Source: Deltaproteobacteria bacterium (GTDB lineage: Bacteria > Myxococcota_A > UBA9160 > SMWR01). From it: a stretch of DNA of 13,525 nt. The stretch is taken from the NCBI GenBank assembly GCA_029261905.1, contig JAJDAM010000582.1, forward strand, positions 1 through 13,525. The letters run 5' to 3'. The stretch's first letter is position 1. Each line of letters begins with the position of its first letter. A program made the position numbers and the translations under genes. This document shows positions 1-6,772 of this stretch, one piece after another. The notes under the pieces are model-generated. The model searched no databases, was not told the origin of the DNA, and worked only from the letters and a program-made list of their open reading frames with translations.

Positions 1-24
1 TCCCACGCACAATCCCACGCACAA
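1..24. repeat. 12-bp direct repeat, two copies
   Basis: TCCCACGCACAA occurs twice in a row at the left edge (1-12 and 13-24). On the minus strand it falls inside the hydrophobic part of the putative signal peptide and encodes LCVG twice with one intervening residue difference. It may continue beyond the window. Confidence 0.6.
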
Positions 25-81
25 CAGCAGCGCCACCGCGCTGCTTCGCCCTTTCGCAGCGATGTCTCTCACGCGACCCAT
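1..81 (-). CDS. N-terminal fragment of a probable secreted protein (runs off left edge)
   Basis: An ATG at 81-79 on the minus strand opens a frame that stays open to base 1 (27 codons). The peptide starts MGRVRDIAAKGRSS and continues into a hydrophobic stretch, AVALLLCVGLCVG. A basic start followed by a hydrophobic core is the pattern of a Sec signal peptide or a membrane anchor. A G-rich stretch (GGGGGCGGG) lies just upstream of the ATG and could serve as a ribosome-binding site. It follows the minus-strand secreted-protein gene ending at 189 by about 107 bases, so it may be the last visible gene of that run. The function cannot be told from 27 residues. The two 12-bp repeats at bases 1-24 encode part of the hydrophobic segment. 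The call rests only on the signal-like N-terminus and could be wrong. Confidence 0.4.
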   Translation of the reverse strand, partial: MGRVRDIAAKGRSSAVALLLCVGLCVG

Positions 82-188
82 CTATGACCCGCCCCCTGCG
101 ATCCCCTGGCTCTCGAGCCGATTTCCTGAAATTTCGGAGGCACGAGCCGGACCTGCGCCCGAGCCAACCGCGTGTCGTCGAAGTTAGT

Positions 189-647
189 TCATTCGACCGG
201 TAGCGGCTCCGCGCGGGAGGGATCATCGACGAGCCCCCGAATCCGCTTCGCCAGCTCTCTGATCTTTTCCGGCGCCTCCAAATCACCGATCGGCCAGGAA
301 ACGCGATGGGGCGTCTCGCCCGATCGCGAAGACAGCGAACAGGTCGTGTCACCCGTCTTTCGATAGTCGATCTGCTCGAACCCGATCTCACCGAGTTCGG
401 CGATCAACTCGCGGGTCAAATCCGGGTTCGATCGCATCGGGATCTCTTCGGGCTCCTCGTGGCGAGAAGCTGCGTGCCAGCGAAAGATTTCACCGTCGCC
501 CCGAAGCGTGACACCGAAACTGCCGCCCCCGGGCCCTCCCCTGCAATCCGACGTCACCTCGACAATCGGGTCCGCTGCCGCCATTGCGGCGAAACAGCAT
601 GCACCGGTCGCAGCACACCTCGCCAGCTTGCGAGAGCCCGAGATCAC
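189..647 (-). CDS. Small secreted protein of unknown function
   Basis: The protein has 152 residues. The start is a GTG at 647-645 that overlaps the stop of the upstream lipoprotein gene by 4 bp (GTGA), which supports both the start and translational coupling. Residues 1-26 form a signal peptide: basic n-region with SRK, hydrophobic core around ACCFAAMAAA, likely cleavage before DPIVEV. The mature part has two cysteines, in SDCRGG and GDTTCSL, that could form a disulfide in the periplasm. The middle is charged, with RHEEPEEIPM followed by a predicted helix (LTRELIAELGEIGFEQIDY) and a later KIRELAKRIRGLV helix. I do not recognise a named domain. It is the third gene of a coupled group behind a PHP phosphatase and a lipoprotein, so an envelope role is likely, but this is inference. 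Confidence 0.75.
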   Translation of the reverse strand: MISGSRKLARCAATGACCFAAMAAADPIVEVTSDCRGGPGGGSFGVTLRGDGEIFRWHAASRHEEPEEIPMRSNPDLTRELIAELGEIGFEQIDYRKTGDTTCSLSSRSGETPHRVSWPIGDLEAPEKIRELAKRIRGLVDDPSRAEPLPVE

Positions 648-1051
648 CGGAACTCTGAACTCGAAGCCGCAGTTGGCGTCGGCGAAGAGAACAGCGGCTG
701 CGACGATTCGACCAGCGCCAAACCGCCCACTCCGCGGGTCTCTCGATGATCGGGATGATGTCGATCGATCATCACGACCCAGCCGCGATTATCGAAGATG
801 CAACGCAATGCGAATCGATCGAGCTTGTTCCCATACGGGCCGATCGGCGCGCGGTATTCGATGTGGAAGTGCGGCGCACCTCCACTCGGACAGCGCAGGC
901 GGCCCAGATAGTCCACCTCTCCCGACTTCCCGCCTACGCGGACCGGGTTCTCCACCGATCCCAGGGGTCGATCGGGCGCCAGGCCGACCGCACAGCCCGT
1001 CACCAGGACAGCGGCCGCGAGGGTTGCATGGATCTCGGGACCCGTCGTCAT
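644..1051 (-). CDS. Small lipoprotein of unknown function
   Basis: The protein has 135 residues. The chosen start is the ATG at 1051-1049, which overlaps the stop codon of the PHP phosphatase gene (ATGA). The same frame is open further upstream inside the phosphatase gene, but the overlap start gives a good N-terminus. Residues 8-20 are hydrophobic and end in the lipobox VTGC, with Cys20 the lipidated residue. The mature part begins AVGLAPDRPLGSVENPVRVG and includes DYLGRLRCPSGGAPHFHIEY and DRFALRC; Cys54 and Cys84 may pair. The tail after residue 110 is low-complexity (SSPTPTAASSSE). I recall similar GSxENPVRV...YL.RLRC proteins as uncharacterised conserved proteins, but I cannot name a family. 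It would sit on the outer or inner membrane facing the periplasm. Confidence 0.8.
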   Translation of the reverse strand: MTTGPEIHATLAAAVLVTGCAVGLAPDRPLGSVENPVRVGGKSGEVDYLGRLRCPSGGAPHFHIEYRAPIGPYGNKLDRFALRCIFDNRGWVVMIDRHHPDHRETRGVGGLALVESSQPLFSSPTPTAASSSEFR

Positions 1052-1932
1052 GCGGGCCTCTGCCATTGCGTCGAGAATCCGGATTCGGCCAGCATCTGGC
1101 CGCCACGATCGACGTTCGCACCCACGCTGACGACGCCATGAGAATCGTCGCCCGGTACGAGCGCAATCCCCATCTCGCAAGCACGCTGAAGGATCGGTGC
1201 CGTGACATACGGTTCCGGCTGACCCTTGCTCAACGCGCGCACGTTGAAATCCAGTATCAGACCGAGATCCCGCACTGCGTGAAGGTTCCGCTCGACGCGA
1301 TCCCAGATCCGCACCGACTCAGGCGTGAGACGCTGCGAATACTCGGGATCAAATATCCGAATCAAATCGAAATGCCCGACTACCGCCGGTTCGAAATCCC
1401 GAATCAAGCGGTACTGGAGATCGAAGTAGTCACAATAAAGCGTCTCGATGTCTCCTGCCACAGCGATCGCGTCGGCATAGCATTCCCGTGAAACATCGAA
1501 CGGGACATCGCCGACGTGATGAACCGAACCCACGATGTAGTCGGGCTGGTGTTTGGCCAGCAGGCTCTCGAGGAACGGCTCATAGTCGCTGTAAGCCTCG
1601 GCCTCGAATGCCACGAACAACTCGATGTGGTCACGCCGGTCGGTTTGGAGTTTGCGGCAGGCCTCGATGTATGCGCCGAACCGCTCCTGCGTTCCCAGTG
1701 CGCTCAGCCCTTCGGCGCGCTCCTCGGGATTGAGCATCGAATCGCGTGCACTCGGCATGTGCTCCGTGATCCCGACCCAGCGAAATCCCTGTTCCACATA
1801 GGCGGCAACGACCCGATCGAGCGGATCGACGGCGTGGCTGCAGAACTGTCCACTGTGACCGCCGTGGACGGAAACGCGATCCGGCCTCGATGGTTCGGGT
1901 GCCGTTCGGCCTGGTTCCTGGTTTTGCACCAC
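1048..1932 (-). CDS. PHP-family phosphatase, histidinol-phosphatase-like
   Basis: The protein has 294 residues and is a metal-dependent PHP-domain phosphoesterase, most likely histidinol-phosphatase (histidinol phosphate to histidinol plus phosphate, penultimate block of histidine synthesis, cytoplasmic). Visible metal-site motifs are HGGHSGQFCSHA at 23-34, ITEHMP at 55-60, acidic residues in AFEAEAYSD near 110-112, SVHHVGD at 136-142, VGHFDLIR at 185-192, and PGDDSH at 260-265. The HGGHSG start and the TEHMP motif resemble yeast His2 and HisK-type enzymes. The start is a GTG at 1932 followed directly by a second GTG, with GAGG seven bases upstream. No other his gene is nearby, so the substrate is an assumption. 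The next gene overlaps the stop by 4 bp. Other PHP hydrolases remain possible. Confidence 0.88.
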   Translation of the reverse strand: MVQNQEPGRTAPEPSRPDRVSVHGGHSGQFCSHAVDPLDRVVAAYVEQGFRWVGITEHMPSARDSMLNPEERAEGLSALGTQERFGAYIEACRKLQTDRRDHIELFVAFEAEAYSDYEPFLESLLAKHQPDYIVGSVHHVGDVPFDVSRECYADAIAVAGDIETLYCDYFDLQYRLIRDFEPAVVGHFDLIRIFDPEYSQRLTPESVRIWDRVERNLHAVRDLGLILDFNVRALSKGQPEPYVTAPILQRACEMGIALVPGDDSHGVVSVGANVDRGGQMLAESGFSTQWQRPA

Positions 1933-2069
1933 GTTGCGACCTCGAACTCCCTCGCCCGCTCGACCAACGTAGCCAACGCGGTACTCACAGGCATCCTGCG
2001 CTCGGAGCTACGCCGCGTGCGGAATTCCTCGGTCGCCAACGGTTCCGCTTGCCAATGAATCCGCTGCAC

Positions 2070-2636
2070 TCACTGTGCGGTCGAACGACCCGCTGCCGGT
2101 TCCACTTCATGATCCGAAAGCCCGAGTTCGTACCAGCACACGTCCCAGTAGCGCCCGAACTTGCGACCCACTTCTCGGTAGGTTCCGACTGCGCGAAAAC
2201 CAAACCGCTCGTGGAGTGCAACCGACTCGGGATTGGGAAGGGCCAGCCCGGCGTAGGCGCGATGCACGTCTTCTACGCGCAATGCGTCTAGCAGCAGTTC
2301 GTACAAGCGCGTCCCGATCCCTGCGCGCTGTGCGTCCGGCGCGAGATAGACAGTCGTTTCGACCGAAGTCTCGTAGGCCGCCTTGGGACGGAATGGGCCG
2401 CTGTGCGCATACCCCAGGACCCCGCCGTCCTCGATCGCCACGAACAGCTGGTAGCGGCCCGTTTGCGCGAATGCGGAGTACCACTGCTCTCGCTTGGCGG
2501 TCGAATAGGGTTCGAGATCAAAGGTGAAATGCGTCGTCGTGATGTAGTGGTTGGAGATGCTGTTGATCCCGTCGAGATCCGATTCGTTTGCGTGGCGAAA
2601 CTCCACGCCTTCGCGGGTTTGGAACCCCGTATTCAT
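2070..2636 (-). CDS. GNAT acetyltransferase, phosphinothricin acetyltransferase-like
   Basis: The protein has 188 residues, about the usual length for PAT/Bar-type N-acetyltransferases, which move an acetyl group from acetyl-CoA to a small amine such as phosphinothricin or methionine sulfoximine/sulfone. Family marks are FRHANESDLDGINSISNHY near the N-terminus, the pair GYAHSGPFRPKAAYETS and ETTVYLAP (75-100), the acetyl-CoA loop QRAGIGTRLY at 103-112, and NPESVALHERFGF at 135-147, followed by EVGRKFGRYWDVCWYEL. The C-terminal 15 residues extend past the usual fold. The start is an ATG with only a weak upstream ribosome site. It lies 115 bases after the minus-strand gene ending at 2752 and 137 bases before the PHP gene. 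Many PAT-like proteins in soil and marine bacteria act on amino-acid analogues, so the true substrate is not known. Confidence 0.9.
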   Translation of the reverse strand: MNTGFQTREGVEFRHANESDLDGINSISNHYITTTHFTFDLEPYSTAKREQWYSAFAQTGRYQLFVAIEDGGVLGYAHSGPFRPKAAYETSVETTVYLAPDAQRAGIGTRLYELLLDALRVEDVHRAYAGLALPNPESVALHERFGFRAVGTYREVGRKFGRYWDVCWYELGLSDHEVEPAAGRSTAQ

Positions 2637-2751
2637 TTCGGCTCGAGCCCGGTCTTGCCACGCACTGCACCTCTCGACGGCTCCCGTTCGAGTCGATCCG
2701 GGTTCCGCGCTGTGTCGTTCGTTGCTCTCGAAGACAACCCCGGCACGCGGC

Positions 2752-3144
2752 TCAGGTCTCCACCCAGATTCCGATGACGATCTTCGCGGCGTCGTCGTCT
2801 TCAGAAGGCGGCTTCGCGTAGCGCACCATCACGTAGTCGATCCGAACGCGTCCTCCGACCCGGTAGGTCTTGATGTCTCCCTCGAGACACCAGGTCGACG
2901 ATTCTCCGTTCGAGTCCACTTCGAATTCGGGCCAGCCGCCGGAATTGACGCGGATGTCGACGACCTCGCCCTCGACCCGAGTCGTCGCGAGCTTCGACTC
3001 GCCAATGGCATCCCACCAGGGTTTGGACCCGACCAGACCATGTTCGGAGTCGAGTGCGAACTCGCTCCCTTGTACGGTCGCTGCCTGGAGCCGCTCGATG
3101 TACTCGCGATCCCGTTCGAACGAGTAGGCCTGGTAGAACTCCAT
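2752..3144 (-). CDS. Conserved-looking hypothetical protein
   Basis: The protein has 130 residues from the ATG at 3144-3142. The frame is open further upstream to 3252, but that part overlaps the end of the previous gene (3191). The chosen ATG has GGGGAG about ten bases upstream, and the sequence before it does not look protein-like. The product starts MEFYQAYSFERDREYIERLQ and has no signal peptide or membrane segment. The second half is rich in beta-type stretches (EGEVVDIRVNSGGWPEFEV, STWCLEGDIKTYRVGGRVRI, DYVMVRYA) and ends KIVIGIWVET. This alternation suggests a small beta-barrel or sandwich. I do not recognise the family. It lies 46 bases downstream of the YdjM-coupled unknown gene on the same strand and may share its transcript. 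Confidence 0.65.
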   Translation of the reverse strand: MEFYQAYSFERDREYIERLQAATVQGSEFALDSEHGLVGSKPWWDAIGESKLATTRVEGEVVDIRVNSGGWPEFEVDSNGESSTWCLEGDIKTYRVGGRVRIDYVMVRYAKPPSEDDDAAKIVIGIWVET

Positions 3145-3190
3145 CGATCCGAATCTCCCCGATTGAATATTTTCTGCCAATACGAATAGA

Positions 3191-4171
3191 TCAAGCGCTC
3201 GCGTTCGTCCCGTACAGGCTCCGCCCGAAAATCTCGCACGCTCGCTCGGCACCCAACCCGCTGATCAGGAGCCTCTCTTTGCGATTGCTCAGCAAGCGCT
3301 GAGTCCACGGCACCAGCCCGCCATCACCGAGCTCGATTTCGCTGCCCGTGTCATCGGTCGCGTAGATCTTGAAGCAGACCTGCTCGTAGTAGTTGCCACC
3401 CGAGGATCGCTCGCGGTCGAGTTCGAATCGCACTTCTGGCATATTCCGCTGCAGATCGGGGATCTGGTGCTCCACCAACCAATCGTCGTGCTCCCCGGAG
3501 AGCGGGGTCAGCGCTACGCGAATTCGCCGTGCCGGAACCTTCAGCCCTCGTCCGATCAGGCGCACATGAAATTCGATGTGCTCCGTGATGTTTTCCGATT
3601 CGAACTGCCGAGAGCCGGTGTCTCGGCCGGCCGTGACCAGCGAGAACGCCTGAAAGTGCGGGACCTGCAATGGGCCATCGAACAACTGGGCGCGAAGCAG
3701 CCGATGACTCGCTGCCAATCGGACGCGATCGGTGGCTCTTGCGTCTTCTCTCGACAGATCGCGCCGCCGAACCGCGCACTCGAGCGCCATCGCATTGGTC
3801 GAGTCGGAAAGCACCTCGGTGTTGCGGATCGTCGTCACGACCAGGTTCTGATCCAGATTCGCCACGACCGAACTGGTTCCGAGCGGGACGACCGGCGAGA
3901 GCGTGATGGGCACGAACCCAGGCGGGAGCATGCCGAACGCGATCCGATCGAACTCGAGCAACGCGCGCGGATCCAACTGCCCCGGCGCTGCGAAGCGATT
4001 TCGAGAGTGCTCAGTCAGCAACTCGCCGGGAGTTCGCATTTGCGCCCGCCGCCGATACACCTCGAGAAGCAGCGACTGCAGATCGCTGCCGGGCAGCGAC
4101 GTCGCGAGCAGATCTACGAGATTCTCGACGCCCGATTCTCGTGAGATCCGTTGGATGATCTTGCTCGTCAA
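3191..4171 (-). CDS. Conserved protein of unknown function, possible class II synthetase-like fold
   Basis: The protein has 326 residues from a TTG at 4171-4169. This TTG overlaps the YdjM stop codon (TTGA) and has AGGGGA six bases upstream, so it is well supported. The longer frame up to 4669 is antisense-like filler over the YdjM gene. The sequence is cytoplasmic, with no signal. Notable blocks are FVPITLSPVVPLGTSS (86-101), VANLDQNLVVTTIRNTEV (103-120), SDSTNAMALECAVRRR (122-137), HIEFHVRLIGRG (198-209), GGNYYEQVCFKIYA (258-271), and ELGDGGLVPWTQRLLSNRKE (280-299) followed by SGLGAER (304-310). I recall proteins with the same SPV.PLGT.SVV..DQN...R.TEV.SD.TN.LAL blocks in Firmicutes annotated only as hypothetical. 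The C-terminal GDGG.V.WTQ and SGLGAER blocks resemble class II aminoacyl-tRNA synthetase or HisZ-like folds by eye. That similarity is weak and unverified. Confidence 0.85.
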   Translation of the reverse strand: MTSKIIQRISRESGVENLVDLLATSLPGSDLQSLLLEVYRRRAQMRTPGELLTEHSRNRFAAPGQLDPRALLEFDRIAFGMLPPGFVPITLSPVVPLGTSSVVANLDQNLVVTTIRNTEVLSDSTNAMALECAVRRRDLSREDARATDRVRLAASHRLLRAQLFDGPLQVPHFQAFSLVTAGRDTGSRQFESENITEHIEFHVRLIGRGLKVPARRIRVALTPLSGEHDDWLVEHQIPDLQRNMPEVRFELDRERSSGGNYYEQVCFKIYATDDTGSEIELGDGGLVPWTQRLLSNRKERLLISGLGAERACEIFGRSLYGTNASA

Positions 4172-4761
4172 GAATTGTCCCCTGCGCGCGCTGCCAGGCG
4201 ACGCCGAAGGTACAGTACCCCGAGAAATGTCGCGGCCGTCGGCGCCCAGATCCAACGCATCTCTACGGTCAGGATCGCGAGCCCTCGTTCGCTGATGAAT
4301 GCTTCGATTCCGATCGGCGAGACTGGAATCGGACGCCACGGAAGAAAGTGTCGCGTGCTGTCGAACGGTATCCAGAACCCGACACCCAGCCCGCCATCGG
4401 TCGCCGCATCGAGAAGACCGTGCGAGGCGACGGCTGCGAACACCAACCCCGAGCGCCAGAGCCGGTTCGTGGTCGAAAGCGGTCCATTGCTTTGGTGTTG
4501 CAAGCCGAGCCTTCGACGCTTTCGTTGGTCGAAAATCCACACACAAACCGCGAGTGCGGCTGCGAACGGAATCGAATGCGTGAAACCGCGGTGGCCGAGC
4601 GCACTCTCGTACGGGATTCCGATGGCGAACGCGAGCACGTCCAGATCCGGCGCGACGGAGGCCGCGCACAGCAGCGCAACGAAACTCGTGTTACTCACGC
4701 TCGGCGGCGCGGCGATGGCCAGCGCCGCAGCGACAAATGCATGCGAAAAGCCGCTGGCCAA
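4168..4761 (-). CDS. YdjM-family inner-membrane metal-dependent hydrolase-like protein
   Basis: The protein has 197 residues and starts MASGFSHAFVAAALAI from a TTG at 4761-4759. No ATG or GTG exists in the frame between the upstream stop codon at 4867 and this point, and family members typically begin with this kind of SxxxH segment. Conserved polar residues expected for the YdjM/LexA-regulated membrane hydrolase family are present: His7, the APDLDVLA block (37-44), HRGFTHS (57-63), ASHGLLDAATDGG (112-124) and the WIPFD block (130-134). Several hydrophobic helices lie between them (about 24-48, 64-78, 104-118, 145-165, 172-186). The biochemical role of the family is poorly defined; metal-dependent phospholipase or hydrolase activity is the usual guess. 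The downstream unknown gene overlaps by 4 bp, implying stoichiometric co-production. Confidence 0.87.
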   Translation of the reverse strand: MASGFSHAFVAAALAIAAPPSVSNTSFVALLCAASVAPDLDVLAFAIGIPYESALGHRGFTHSIPFAAALAVCVWIFDQRKRRRLGLQHQSNGPLSTTNRLWRSGLVFAAVASHGLLDAATDGGLGVGFWIPFDSTRHFLPWRPIPVSPIGIEAFISERGLAILTVEMRWIWAPTAATFLGVLYLRRRLAARAGDNS

Positions 4762-4785
4762 GACGTCAGGCGCCAGGCCGCCGGC

Positions 4786-4848
4786 GGTATCGGTCCTGAG
4801 CGAAGTGGGATCGGTCGAAAGCGAAGCGGTATCGGTCGAAAGCGGATC
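4786..4848. repeat. 21-bp imperfect tandem repeat, three units
   Basis: Three 21-bp units lie end to end (4786-4806, 4807-4827, 4828-4848), sharing the core ATCGGTC..GAGCGAAG/ATCGGTCGAAAGCG. They sit in the 105-base gap between the DUF4019 stop and the YdjM start. Because 21 is a multiple of three, the minus-strand frame stays open through all units and reads as related heptapeptides (DPLSTDT, ASLSTDP, TSLRTDT) in frame with both flanking genes. Confidence 0.8.
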
Positions 4849-4866
4849 GGGCCGCGGTCCCCAGGT

Positions 4867-5283
4867 TCAGCGGCTCCGGTACCCCAGAACGCGCCAATCC
4901 CCACTATCGTACTTCGTGGTCACGGTTTCGACGATTGCCGGATGGTTTTCGAAAACCGAGTCGAACTGGACGACGACGTATCGACCGCGCGGTGCGTTCG
5001 GAAGGCTGTGCGCCGCCTGTGCCGTACGGACCTTGCGCGACATCAACTTGCCCAGGTGGCCGCGAGACTCCTGGATCGATTTCTTGTAGTCCTCGACCGA
5101 CACGTTGTTTCGGAACATCGCGGCGGACTGCTTCCAGCTCTCATCGACGTTGCCGGAATCGAGCAGCTTCAACCACCCGGTCGATGTCTCGACAGCCGCC
5201 TCCTCATCTCCCTGTCCACAGCCGACTGCTGTCATGGTCATGGTGAACAGGAGACACATAACAATGGTGAAACGACGGGTCAT
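4867..5283 (-). CDS. Lipoprotein with DUF4019-type domain
   Basis: The protein has 138 residues. The N-terminus MTRRFTIVMCLLFTMTMTAVGC is a lipoprotein signal with a lipobox ending at Cys22. The mature part matches from memory the DUF4019 pattern: helix ETSTGWLKLLDSGNVDESW with the LLDSG..DESW block, FRNNVSVEDYKKSIQESRGHLGKLMSRKV, a proline-containing linker SLPNAPRGRYVVVQFDSVF, then ETVTTKYDSGDWRVLGYRSR. This domain is a small cone-like NTF2-type or cystatin-like fold of unknown role, usually exported. The start ATG has AAGGA within GGGAAGGATGCATCG upstream. A second ATG eight bases earlier is out of frame and ends at a stop almost at once. The YdjM gene follows after 105 bases on the same strand. 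Confidence 0.88.
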   Translation of the reverse strand: MTRRFTIVMCLLFTMTMTAVGCGQGDEEAAVETSTGWLKLLDSGNVDESWKQSAAMFRNNVSVEDYKKSIQESRGHLGKLMSRKVRTAQAAHSLPNAPRGRYVVVQFDSVFENHPAIVETVTTKYDSGDWRVLGYRSR

Positions 5284-5343
5284 CGATGCATCCTTCCCAA
5301 ATCAAGGTGATCAGCGCGGGCGCCCTGACCAGACGGTTCATAC

Positions 5344-5375
5344 ACGGGTTCGCAGAGAGTACACCAGGAACCCGT
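5344..5375. other. Stem-loop with 8-bp perfect stem
   Basis: ACGGGTTC (5344-5351) and GAACCCGT (5368-5375) are perfect inverted repeats around a 16-base loop. They lie in the 160-base gap between the end of the transporter gene and the start of the DUF4019 lipoprotein gene. No run of T follows on either strand, so it is not a textbook intrinsic terminator. It could be a Rho-type 3' stem, a protein-binding site or a leader structure for the lipoprotein mRNA. Confidence 0.45.
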
Positions 5376-5443
5376 CTTGCGTTGTTGCCTGTCTCTTGCC
5401 GCTTCGTGATTCGTGAATCGGGCCGTCGACCTGCCTGCGCTCA

Positions 5444-6289
5444 TCACAACTGTAGGAGCATCAACCCGCCCGCAACCACTACGGCTGCCACCAGCCTCCG
5501 CGTCCCCAATGGCTCGCCGAGGAGACGGGTCCCGATCAGCGTCGCGAATACCACGCTGGTTTCTCGAAGCGACGAGACGCTCGCCATCGCCCCCTTCGAC
5601 ATCGCCCACAAGACGATCCCATAGGCGACCGCAGCCATCGCGCCACCCGTCATGCTGTGCACAGCATTGCTGCGGATGAAGGCCCGAATCTGGCCCGACC
5701 GCCGGAAGAACACCACGAACGTGAGGGGTATGCCATCCAGCAGCAGATTCCAGGCGACATAGCTCAGTGGATCTCCAGCAACTCGCACCCCGCTGCCATC
5801 GACCACGGTGTAGCTGGCGATCATCAGCCCAGTTGCCACAGCAGCCACGACCGCGCGGCGGCCGACCCGCGAGATACTGGTATCCGCGAAGGCGAGGCTG
5901 ACGATGGCTCCGCAACAGAACAACAGGCCGCCCGCCTGCACGATCGTCGGTCGCTCGCCGACAAACAGCGCGGCCAACAGCGCCACCACCACCGGCGCGA
6001 GTCCGCGCGCGATCGGGTACACCCGGCTCAGGTCGCCCAGTCGGTAGGCGCGGACCAGAAACAACATGTACGCGAGGTGGATTCCGGCCGACACGATCAG
6101 ATACGGCCACGCCTCGGCGAGCGGCAGAGGCACGAACAGCGCGCCGACTGCGCCAAGAACGCCGGCGAACAGCGTCATCAACCAGATCGCCAATAGACCG
6201 TCGGCGCTCGATTTGGTCATCGCGTTCCACGACGCGTGCAACAGCGCAGCCAACAACACGAGTGCTGCAACCGTCCAATCGAGCGTCAC
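5444..6289 (-). CDS. EamA/DMT-family transporter
   Basis: The protein has 281 residues from a GTG at 6289. The frame is open further upstream, but that part runs over the GNAT gene and reads as non-membrane filler. The start at VTLDWTVAALVLLAALLHASWNA matches the usual first helix. About ten hydrophobic segments are visible in two EamA halves. Family marks are ALLHASWNAMTK in helix 1, AYRLGDLSRVYPIARGLAPV (near residues 80-100) followed by ALFVGE in the first half, and the second-half counterpart GIVLWAMSKGAMASVSSLRETSVVFATLIGTRLLGEPLGTRR, ending in GGLMLLQL. Such proteins sit in the inner membrane and export metabolites such as amino acids. The substrate is not predictable. It begins 22 bases after the GNAT stop and is probably in one transcript with it and the VOC gene. 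Confidence 0.92.
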   Translation of the reverse strand: MTLDWTVAALVLLAALLHASWNAMTKSSADGLLAIWLMTLFAGVLGAVGALFVPLPLAEAWPYLIVSAGIHLAYMLFLVRAYRLGDLSRVYPIARGLAPVVVALLAALFVGERPTIVQAGGLLFCCGAIVSLAFADTSISRVGRRAVVAAVATGLMIASYTVVDGSGVRVAGDPLSYVAWNLLLDGIPLTFVVFFRRSGQIRAFIRSNAVHSMTGGAMAAVAYGIVLWAMSKGAMASVSSLRETSVVFATLIGTRLLGEPLGTRRLVAAVVVAGGLMLLQL

Positions 6290-6311
6290 CGGGTTGCCAC
6301 GAAGCGCCCGA

Positions 6312-6728
6312 TCACTCCGCTTCGTCCTCGAGACGCAACAGTCCCGCCTCGGTGTGGCCGAAACCAGCAGCTCGATACAACGGAGCGAGGTGTGGCTCGA
6401 AATCCACATGCAGCCAGCGCGCGCCAGCATCGCGTGCCGCTCTGGCCGCCCGAGCGATCAGGTCCGTAGCGATCCCTTGGCGCTGGTAGTCGCGCGCGAC
6501 GGTCGTGTCCAACAGGAACGCGTGAACATCACCGTCGCCCACCACGTTGACGAATCCGATGGGCCGATCGAGGTGATAGGCGACGATGTAGACCAGGCTC
6601 CGACCGAGCACCGGCTGGAAATCGCGCTCTTCGTGGTCGGCCCAGGAAACGGCGAACAGCGCATTGAGTTCTTCGTTGTCGATCTCGGGAGAAAACTCGA
6701 ACCGTATGGGTGCGCGTTCAACCGACAA
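6312..6728 (-). CDS. GNAT-family N-acetyltransferase
   Basis: The protein has 138 residues. The start is a TTG at 6728-6726. An in-frame TGA lies immediately upstream, and no ATG or GTG occurs early in the frame, so the TTG is nearly forced. GGAAGG lies about eleven bases upstream. The GNAT core is clear: SLVYIVAYHLDRPIGFVNVVGDGDVHAFLLDTTVARD forms beta strands 2 to 4, QRQGIATDLI at 82-91 is the acetyl-CoA phosphate loop, and the C-terminal HLAPLYRAAGFGHTEAGLLRL is the typical final strand pair. It is a compact soluble enzyme. The acceptor substrate is unknown. It follows the VOC gene by 44 bases and precedes the DMT transporter by 22, suggesting an operon of modifying enzyme and exporter. 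Confidence 0.9.
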   Translation of the reverse strand: MSVERAPIRFEFSPEIDNEELNALFAVSWADHEERDFQPVLGRSLVYIVAYHLDRPIGFVNVVGDGDVHAFLLDTTVARDYQRQGIATDLIARAARAARDAGARWLHVDFEPHLAPLYRAAGFGHTEAGLLRLEDEAE

Positions 6729-6772
6729 TCAACACCAGGCCTTCCGACCCGATTCCGCCCCCGGCCACCACC

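Noticed and set aside
508..1491. Long plus-strand open frame of 327 codons
   Set aside because: It is antisense to the lipoprotein and the PHP phosphatase, is rich in Arg/Pro/Ser without family motifs, and is a by-product of GC-rich codon use on the other strand.
1704..2069. Minus-strand frame with a GTG right after the acetyltransferase stop
   Set aside because: Most of it overlaps the PHP gene in another frame; the unique first part has no family features. A frameshifted N-terminus of the PHP protein was considered, but the GTG at 1932 gives a normal start for that family.
4172..4669. N-terminal extension of the 326-residue unknown protein
   Set aside because: The extension overlaps the YdjM gene in another frame and is Arg-rich filler; the TTG at 4171 has a good ribosome site and a 4-bp overlap.
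4348..5310. Plus-strand open frame of 320 codons
   Set aside because: Antisense to YdjM and DUF4019 genes, with no recognisable domain; the minus-strand products have clear lipobox and family motifs.
5280..6278. Minus-strand open frame of 332 codons in a second frame of the transporter
   Set aside because: Arg/Gly-rich translation with no membrane segments; the EamA frame over the same bases is convincing.
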